The notes under the pieces were generated by a model. It did not search any database and was not told the DNA's origin. It saw only the letters and a list, made by a program, of their open reading frames with translations. A stretch of 5,673 bases of DNA from Chitinophagaceae bacterium (GTDB lineage Bacteria; Bacteroidota; Bacteroidia; Chitinophagales; Chitinophagaceae). Each line of letters begins with the position of its first letter. The stretch's first letter is position 1. The stretch covers positions 1 to 5,673 of the forward strand of contig JALOMZ010000154.1 in assembly GCA_025455205.1 (NCBI GenBank). Direction: 5' to 3'. Positions 1 to 5,673 of this stretch are shown piece by piece. A program made the translations under genes and the position numbers.

Positions 1-719
1 ACCTGTCCCACCACTTCTCCATCCCGGGTGCCGTACCAGTGTACTTCCTGCAGGCCCGTGGCCATAGAGCGGAAATAATCAAAATCCTGGCACACAAAGG
101 CTACGCCGCCATGCAGCCGCAAGTGATCGAACAGTTCACCCTTGCCCTTGCGCACGCCTTCAATACCGCCAAATCCTTCCAGGTGGGCCTTGCCGCAATT
201 GGTGATCAGGCCATGGGTAGGGCGGGTGTAGGCGCAGTAGCCTTCTATTTCCTTCTGGTGGTTGGCACCCATTTCGATTACGGCCATTTCCGCATCCGGC
301 TGCACACGCAGCAGGGTGAGGGGAATGCCTATATGGTTGTTGAGGTTGCCCTGTGTGGTATAGGTCTTGAAAGTAGTGGCCAGCACGGCATGCACCAGTT
401 CCTTGGTAGTGGTTTTGCCGTTGCTGCCGGTGATGGCCAGAAAGGGGATATTGAACTGCCGGCGATGTGTGGCGGCCAGTTCCTGCAGGGCTTCCAGCAC
501 ATTGGACACCAGTATTGTGTTGGGAATATGGCTGAACTGCGGGTCGTCAATAACAGCATAGGAAGCTCCGGCTTCCAGTGCTGCGGCGGCATAGGTGTTG
601 CCATCGAAATTGGGCCCTTTGAGGGCAAAGAAAATATCACCAGGCCTGATCTGCCGGGTATCGGTGGTTACAGAAGGGTGCTGCCTGAAGAGCGCATAAA
701 GGCGGGCTGAATCTGTCAT
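1..719 (-). CDS. murF: UDP-N-acetylmuramoyl-tripeptide--D-alanyl-D-alanine ligase MurF (N-terminal part; truncated by the left window edge)
   Basis: MurF is the cytoplasmic ATP-dependent ligase that adds D-Ala-D-Ala to UDP-MurNAc-tripeptide, the last soluble step of peptidoglycan precursor synthesis. Reading leftward from an ATG at 719, 239 codons are visible without a stop; the family is usually about 430-460 residues, so roughly half is present. The N-terminal Mur-ligase domain (about 1-85) contains TDTRQIRPGDIFFALKG at 19-35. The central ATPase domain starts with the P-loop ITGSNGKTTTKE (96-107). It continues with the family blocks TQGNLNNHIGIPLTLL (122-137), IEMGANHQKEI (148-158) and TNCGKAHLEGFGGIEGVRKGKGE (173-195). 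By analogy with other Mur ligases, the last block should carry the carbamylated lysine. The start is supported because the MurF N-terminus begins right there, although there is no Shine-Dalgarno sequence (upstream TTTATTGCAGC). The gene lies 94 nt downstream of gldJ on the same strand, separated from it by a terminator-like hairpin. No defect is visible in the part present. Confidence 0.96.
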   Translation of the reverse strand, partial: MTDSARLYALFRQHPSVTTDTRQIRPGDIFFALKGPNFDGNTYAAAALEAGASYAVIDDPQFSHIPNTILVSNVLEALQELAATHRRQFNIPFLAITGSNGKTTTKELVHAVLATTFKTYTTQGNLNNHIGIPLTLLRVQPDAEMAVIEMGANHQKEIEGYCAYTRPTHGLITNCGKAHLEGFGGIEGVRKGKGELFDHLRLHGGVAFVCQDFDYFRSMATGLQEVHWYGTRDGEVVGQ

Positions 720-755
720 GCTGCAATAAATGAAATGTGGCAGGCAAAATAGGCC

Positions 756-782
756 AAAAGAAAACCCGCCGGTTGGCGGGTT
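756..782 (-). terminator. Rho-independent terminator downstream of gldJ
   Basis: On the minus strand a perfect 8-bp stem AACCCGCC / GGCGGGTT (plus-strand arms 763-770 and 775-782) encloses a 4-nt loop, AACC, and is followed at once by the T-rich tail TTCTTTT (762-756). The T-run is on the minus-strand side. The plus-strand side continues TTCGTAATATTTTC and is less U-rich, so the main direction is leftward, ending the gldJ transcript 31 nt after its stop codon. It ends only 36 nt before the murF ATG. Either murF has a very close promoter or it depends on readthrough. I saw no convincing Bacteroidota -33/-7 pair (TTTG / TAnnTTTG) in those 36 nt. Confidence 0.85.
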
Positions 783-813
783 CGTAATATTTTCTGAAGA
801 TGCCGGCAGCAAA

Positions 814-2391
814 TCAACGACGCTGGCGCTTGGTGGACCAGTAGTTGCCGCTGCGGGTGCGGTTGCCTTCCGGAGCGCCGAAGTAAACCATGGCACAACG
901 GAAACCGATAGTGCTGGTAGACTGGTCTTCTTCCAGGAAGCGGCGGTTGCCGGGGCTAAGCCAGTAAGGCATATCCAGCCAGCTGCCACCTTTGATCACA
1001 CGGCTCTTGTCGCTGATGAGCGTGGTGCGGCCATATCCGTAGCTGGCACCGCTGAGGCTGTCGCCATCGAGGTAGTCAATGGCATAGTGCTTCTGGTAGT
1101 TACGGCGCTTGGCCAGGTCGGCATCATCTTCATTCACTGTTTTAACACGGCCCGTGGAATCCTTTTCGTAACGGGTGGCCGGGTCGCCGGAGGTGGGATC
1201 GGCTACATAGAGTTTTTTGAACACGTTACCGCGGTAGTAGTTGAAATCATCACCCACTTCATATGTAGATGGACGATATACGTCGGCTACCCATTCGCTC
1301 ACGTTGCCGCTCATGTTATAGAGGCCGAAGCTGTTGGGGTAGAAGCTTTCCACCGGGGCAGGGAGGGCAGCGCGGTCGTTCAAGCCACCGGCTACACCCA
1401 TCAGGTCACCGGCTCCGCGCTTGAAGTTGGCCAGCATTTCGCCCTGCCAGCTTCCGCGGCGGTTATCACGCAGTCCGTTGAAATTGTTGTTCCAGGAGTA
1501 CACCTGCTTGTTGGCTACCAGTTCTTCCCCGCGCTTGCCCTTTTCCTTACGGCGGGGCTGGGGGTTCTGACCAATGTAGGCGAGGGCTGCATATTCCCAT
1601 TCGGCCTCGGTGGGCAGGCGGTATTCAGGGCTCATTACACCGTCTTCCATGGTAACCTGGGTGCGGGGGCGGCCATTGGGGTCGGTAAGGGGATTTTTCT
1701 TGCTCTTGGCAGCGGCACCAGGCGGCGGGGTGGTGAGTCCCAGCAGGTAGGCCTTTGTATTGAACGCATCAGAGCCTTTGCCCTGCATGGTTTTCATCTC
1801 ATTCTTGTTGATGTAACCACCCTGGATCAGGGCCAGCTCATTCACGCGGTCTGTACGCCAGAGGCAATAGTCATGGGCCTGCTTCCAGGAAACGCCCACC
1901 ACCGGGTAGTAATTGAAACTCGGGTGACGGAAATAGTATTCCACGTAAGGCTCATTGTACGACAATTCGCTGCGCCATACCAGGGTGTCGGGGTAAGCCG
2001 CATTCACGATGGGCCAGTTGGCCGGATCGGACTGGGGGTCAAAGATGCGGTTCAGCCAGAACAGGTATTCCCGGTAATGCACGTTGGCTACCTCTGTGCG
2101 GTCTATGAAGAAGGAGTTTACGGTAATCCGCTTGGGTACGTTGTTCCAGTCGGCCATTACATCTTCCTCAGTGGCGCCCATCACAAAGCTGCCGCCCTGC
2201 ACAAATACCAGGCCGGGACCGGCCTTAATATCCTTGGCTTTGGCTACGTTAAAGCCGCCCTGGTTTTTATCGTTGTAATTCCATCCGGTGGCGCCCGATT
2301 TGTCATGTTTCTTGCCAAAAAGGCCGCCATCCTTGCAGGAAGCACCGGCTACCGAAATAGCAGCCAGCAGCATGATGTTGGTAATCTTCAT
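814..2391 (-). CDS. gldJ: GldJ-like gliding motility / type IX secretion lipoprotein (SUMF1/FGE-sulfatase fold)
   Basis: This 525-residue protein is a predicted outer-membrane-associated lipoprotein of the gliding and type IX secretion apparatus. GldJ-family proteins are needed for gliding in Flavobacterium johnsoniae and support stability of the related GldK. The N-terminus is a signal peptide with a hydrophobic core (5-18) and a lipobox-like GAS|C, giving lipidated Cys19. The segment ATGWNYNDKNQGGF (34-47) matches what I recall of the conserved start of mature GldJ. Formylglycine-generating-enzyme-type blocks follow in order: GLVFVQGGSFVMG (60-72), FFIDRTEVAN (94-103), YYPVVGVSWKQAHDYCLWR (161-179), YRLPTEAEWEYAA (257-269), FGLYNMSGNVSEWVAD (355-370), VIKGGSW (465-471) and STIGFRCA (493-500). 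Segments of roughly 75 and 95 residues (about 180-256 and 371-464) interrupt these blocks. The positions expected for the FGE cysteine pair read D473 and W477, so catalysis is unlikely. The tail (507-525) is very basic. The ATG at 2391 begins the signal peptide; no Shine-Dalgarno is visible. GldK, its paralogue, is the alternative name, but the N-terminal motif and the downstream murF favour GldJ. Confidence 0.9.
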   Translation of the reverse strand: MKITNIMLLAAISVAGASCKDGGLFGKKHDKSGATGWNYNDKNQGGFNVAKAKDIKAGPGLVFVQGGSFVMGATEEDVMADWNNVPKRITVNSFFIDRTEVANVHYREYLFWLNRIFDPQSDPANWPIVNAAYPDTLVWRSELSYNEPYVEYYFRHPSFNYYPVVGVSWKQAHDYCLWRTDRVNELALIQGGYINKNEMKTMQGKGSDAFNTKAYLLGLTTPPPGAAAKSKKNPLTDPNGRPRTQVTMEDGVMSPEYRLPTEAEWEYAALAYIGQNPQPRRKEKGKRGEELVANKQVYSWNNNFNGLRDNRRGSWQGEMLANFKRGAGDLMGVAGGLNDRAALPAPVESFYPNSFGLYNMSGNVSEWVADVYRPSTYEVGDDFNYYRGNVFKKLYVADPTSGDPATRYEKDSTGRVKTVNEDDADLAKRRNYQKHYAIDYLDGDSLSGASYGYGRTTLISDKSRVIKGGSWLDMPYWLSPGNRRFLEEDQSTSTIGFRCAMVYFGAPEGNRTRSGNYWSTKRQRR

Positions 2392-2486
2392 AGTATCAGC
2401 GATACATTTTTACTGGATTAGTAACGGAATACGGCATCGTTTATTGTGCCGCTCCGGCCGGGTGACCTGCGAATGTAGTATCTGTA

Positions 2487-2498
2487 CCCGTTTCCGGG
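2487..2498 (-). other. Small GNRA-loop hairpin upstream of gldJ
   Basis: On the minus strand, CCCG-GAAA-CGGG forms a 4-bp all-GC stem closed by a GAAA tetraloop, about 95 nt upstream of the gldJ ATG. If the gldJ transcript starts upstream of it, it would sit in the 5' leader. The stem is short, an alternative pairing register exists (ACCC with GGGT), and chance occurrence is quite possible. No known riboswitch or leader family is recognised. Confidence 0.25.
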
Positions 2499-2512
2499 GT
2501 GCATCAATACTG

Positions 2513-2542
2513 CCAAATCTTTCCCACAACTGTGAAATTTGG
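2513..2542 (-). repeat. Imperfect inverted repeat just downstream of glmS
   Basis: Arms CCAAAT (2513-2518) and ATTTGG (2537-2542) are perfectly complementary, with 18 nt between them. Inside lies a smaller CAC-AACT-GTG hairpin (2525-2534), so a branched or imperfect stem-loop starts 8 nt after the glmS stop codon. On the minus strand it is followed by GCAGTATTGATGC, which is not a U-tract, so it is not a canonical intrinsic terminator. It may stabilise the 3' end of the glmS mRNA or may be chance. The rest of the 159-nt spacer (2392-2550) shows no gene and no clear promoter. Confidence 0.35.
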
Positions 2543-2550
2543 GGGAAAAG

Positions 2551-4386
<1,836 letters not shown>

Positions 4387-4511
4387 AATGGAAAAGTAAG
4401 AGGGGGTTGAGAGGTTAGTGTTTAAAAATGAGCGCGCAATATACCCGATGTTCGGTTTTTCTAAATTTTTTTAATTAACCTGGCGTTGAAACCTCAGTAC
4501 CCGGGGGTTGG
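4387..4511. promoter_or_regulatory. Divergent intergenic region between glmS and the flippase gene, probably holding both promoters
   Basis: This 125-nt spacer separates two genes that point away from each other, so both promoters are expected here. It contains a strongly AT-rich tract at 4456-4478 (22 of 23 bases A or T, ending in the palindrome TTAATTAA at 4471-4478), in contrast to the GC-rich genes around it. On the plus strand TAAATTTT (4462-4469) is one base from the Bacteroidota -7 element TAnnTTTG. No matching -33 TTTG at the right distance was seen for either direction, so exact promoters are not called. A 4-bp CCGA/TCGG hairpin (4445-4455) lies beside the tract. Confidence 0.4.
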
Positions 4512-5673
4512 GTGGAAAAACAGATATTCGTTGGCGTGCTCAAACTGGCTTTAAAATCCTGGGTGGCCAAGATGGCGGCTACGGTGCTGAATTTCGGTAC
4601 CGTAATTGTATTGTCGCGCAACCTGGGGGCAGGCGAGCGCGGCACCTGTGCTTTTTATACAGTTGTGATTGCATTTGCATTGGTATTCAACGAATTGGCA
4701 GCTGGTTCTACAGCTATTTACCTGCAAAAACATGTTCATTGGAAGCAAATCAGGCGCCTGGCAGCTGCCTGGTCCTGGCTGGCCTCGGGATTGCTGTGCA
4801 CTATCTTCTGGTGGCTGAACAAGATTGGCACCACCGAACTGTTGCTCTTGTGGAATGTGAGCTTCCTGAATGGGGTGGTAACCATTCAATATAACATCTT
4901 ACTTGGAAATAAAAAGTATTTGATTTACAATGTTTTATCGGTTTTAACTCCGTTTTTGATTCTGGCGTCCATGGTTGCCCTTGCCCTGCTGCGGCTGTCG
5001 GCACCCCTGATGTACCTGGTGGTGGTGAATGGAGCGGTGGCGGTGGCCCTGCTGGCGGGATGGCTGGCCTTACGGCAGTTGCCGGAATATGACCATCCGT
5101 GGATGCCCTGGCTGCAGGTGGCCCGCCGTGCCTTTGGCAGTGGATTGGTGAACCAGGCTGGGCATGTGGTGAGCATACTCAATAACCGCTACATATATTA
5201 CATTCTGCCGGCAGCTTCGCTGGGTGTCTTTACCAATGCCTTGTCGCTGGCAGAGGCGGCACTGCTGATTCCGGGCAGCATGGGGCAGATTTACTACTCC
5301 CAGGCGGCCAATACCTCCGGCGGTTTTCAGCGCCAGGGCAGCGCCGAGCGTGCATTTCGCCGGCTGATGCTGGCTAACCTTTTCCTGATCTTATTGGTGG
5401 TGGCTGCCGTGTTTGCCGTGCCGGGCGGCTTCTACACCTGGATGTTTGGGCCGCAGTTCACGGGGGTGAAAACCTACCTGTCGGTATTGGTCATTGGTGC
5501 CCTGTTCTATAGCTTCTTCCTGCTTACCAGCTACTGGCAGTCGGCCCGGGGACATTTCCACTACAACCTGCTGGCAGGTGCAGCCGGTTTGATCTCTAAC
5601 GCCGCGGGGCTGGCCTGGCTGTGGTATACAGACCAGTTGTTGCTGGACCGTATCGCCTGGCTGATGTCGGGCT
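4512..5673 (+). CDS. Polysaccharide/oligosaccharide flippase-like multi-spanning membrane protein (C-terminus cut by the right window edge)
   Basis: This is a predicted inner-membrane protein of the Wzx/oligosaccharide-flippase type (MVF/MATE-like superfamily), expected to move lipid-linked glycan units across the membrane; the substrate cannot be told. From GTG 4512, 387 codons run open to the window end. Hydrophobic segments fall at about 21-37, 45-70, 83-102, 108-132, 139-162, 166-186, 228-256, 286-304, 320-342 and 352-372. Family-like features are LSRNLGAGERGTCAFY (34-49, compare LGPEGRG in many flippases), the middle stretch LGVFTNALSLAEAALLIPGS (237-256), and FGPQFTGVKTYLSVLVIGAL (312-331). 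The start is uncertain: the frame is open from 4479, right after a TAA, with no ATG or TTG before GTG 4512. The first in-frame ATG (4572) falls inside the first membrane helix. GTG 4536 is an alternative. A G-rich stretch (4503-4507) precedes the start. Family calls at this level are weak between Wzx, MurJ-like and MATE relatives; the lack of the usual MurJ length and motifs favours the polysaccharide group. Confidence 0.82.
   Translation, partial: MEKQIFVGVLKLALKSWVAKMAATVLNFGTVIVLSRNLGAGERGTCAFYTVVIAFALVFNELAAGSTAIYLQKHVHWKQIRRLAAAWSWLASGLLCTIFWWLNKIGTTELLLLWNVSFLNGVVTIQYNILLGNKKYLIYNVLSVLTPFLILASMVALALLRLSAPLMYLVVVNGAVAVALLAGWLALRQLPEYDHPWMPWLQVARRAFGSGLVNQAGHVVSILNNRYIYYILPAASLGVFTNALSLAEAALLIPGSMGQIYYSQAANTSGGFQRQGSAERAFRRLMLANLFLILLVVAAVFAVPGGFYTWMFGPQFTGVKTYLSVLVIGALFYSFFLLTSYWQSARGHFHYNLLAGAAGLISNAAGLAWLWYTDQLLLDRIAWLMSG

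Noticed and set aside
39..710. A 223-codon plus-strand open frame opposite murF
   Set aside because: The minus strand carries all MurF motifs in frame; the plus-strand translation has none.
730..2421. A 563-codon plus-strand open frame opposite gldJ, longer than gldJ itself
   Set aside because: It is antisense to a gene with clear family motifs. Its translation has no recognisable domain and follows the pattern expected from GC-ending codons read on the opposite strand. No promoter or ribosome-binding evidence supports it.
2470..2477. TACATTCG on the minus strand as a -7 element for gldJ
   Set aside because: It is one base off TAnnTTTG, but there is no TTTG or TTG at 19-21 nt upstream (that position reads ACCC).
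4445..4470. Hairpin CCGA-TGT-TCGG followed by T-runs on the plus strand, resembling a terminator
   Set aside because: The stem is only 4 bp, and it lies between the starts of two divergent genes where no transcript needs ending. The T-runs are better explained as part of an AT-rich promoter region.
4428..4478. A 16-codon open frame (ATG 4428 to TAA 4476-4478) in the same frame as the flippase gene, as a possible leader peptide or a start interrupted by a nonsense codon
   Set aside because: The encoded MSAQYTRCSVFLNFFN has no attenuator-like codon run, and the flippase N-terminus is already complete from GTG 4512.
4387..4511. glmS ribozyme or another riboswitch upstream of glmS
   Set aside because: The spacer is too short and AT-rich. 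None of the pairing elements of the glmS ribozyme were seen, and that ribozyme is known mainly from Firmicutes.

Overview
This 5.7-kb window looks like chromosomal DNA of a GC-moderate to GC-rich member of the Bacteroidota, probably Chitinophagaceae-like; that placement is an inference. The evidence is a lipoprotein of the GldJ type (gliding motility and type IX secretion), which is confined to this phylum, the gldJ-murF gene order, and start codons without Shine-Dalgarno sequences. I see no RNA gene, insertion sequence, CRISPR array, attachment site or phage gene.

Layout from left to right. Positions 1-719 (minus strand) hold the N-terminal half of murF, cut by the left edge. Positions 720-813 are a short spacer with a clear intrinsic terminator on the minus strand (756-782). 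Positions 814-2391 (minus) hold a complete gldJ-like gene. Positions 2392-2550 are a spacer with two weak hairpins. Positions 2551-4386 (minus) hold a complete glmS. Positions 4387-4511 are an intergenic region between divergent genes, with a very AT-rich tract. Positions 4512-5673 (plus) hold the start of a multi-spanning membrane protein of the polysaccharide/oligosaccharide flippase type; it has a GTG start and is cut by the right edge.

The four genes share an envelope theme. GlmS makes glucosamine-6-phosphate, the entry to UDP-GlcNAc for peptidoglycan and surface glycans. MurF adds D-Ala-D-Ala to the UDP-MurNAc-tripeptide. GldJ belongs to the outer-membrane-associated machinery for gliding and type IX secretion. 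The flippase probably moves lipid-linked glycans across the inner membrane. Three of them (glmS, gldJ, murF) run in the same direction, but the terminator between gldJ and murF argues against a simple single operon.

I did not find strong evidence of a novel system. The points most worth a second look are the GldJ protein (a formylglycine-generating-enzyme fold without the catalytic cysteine pair, with large insertions and a strongly basic C-terminal tail), the unusual neighbour glmS upstream of gldJ, and the terminator only 36 nt ahead of the murF start codon.
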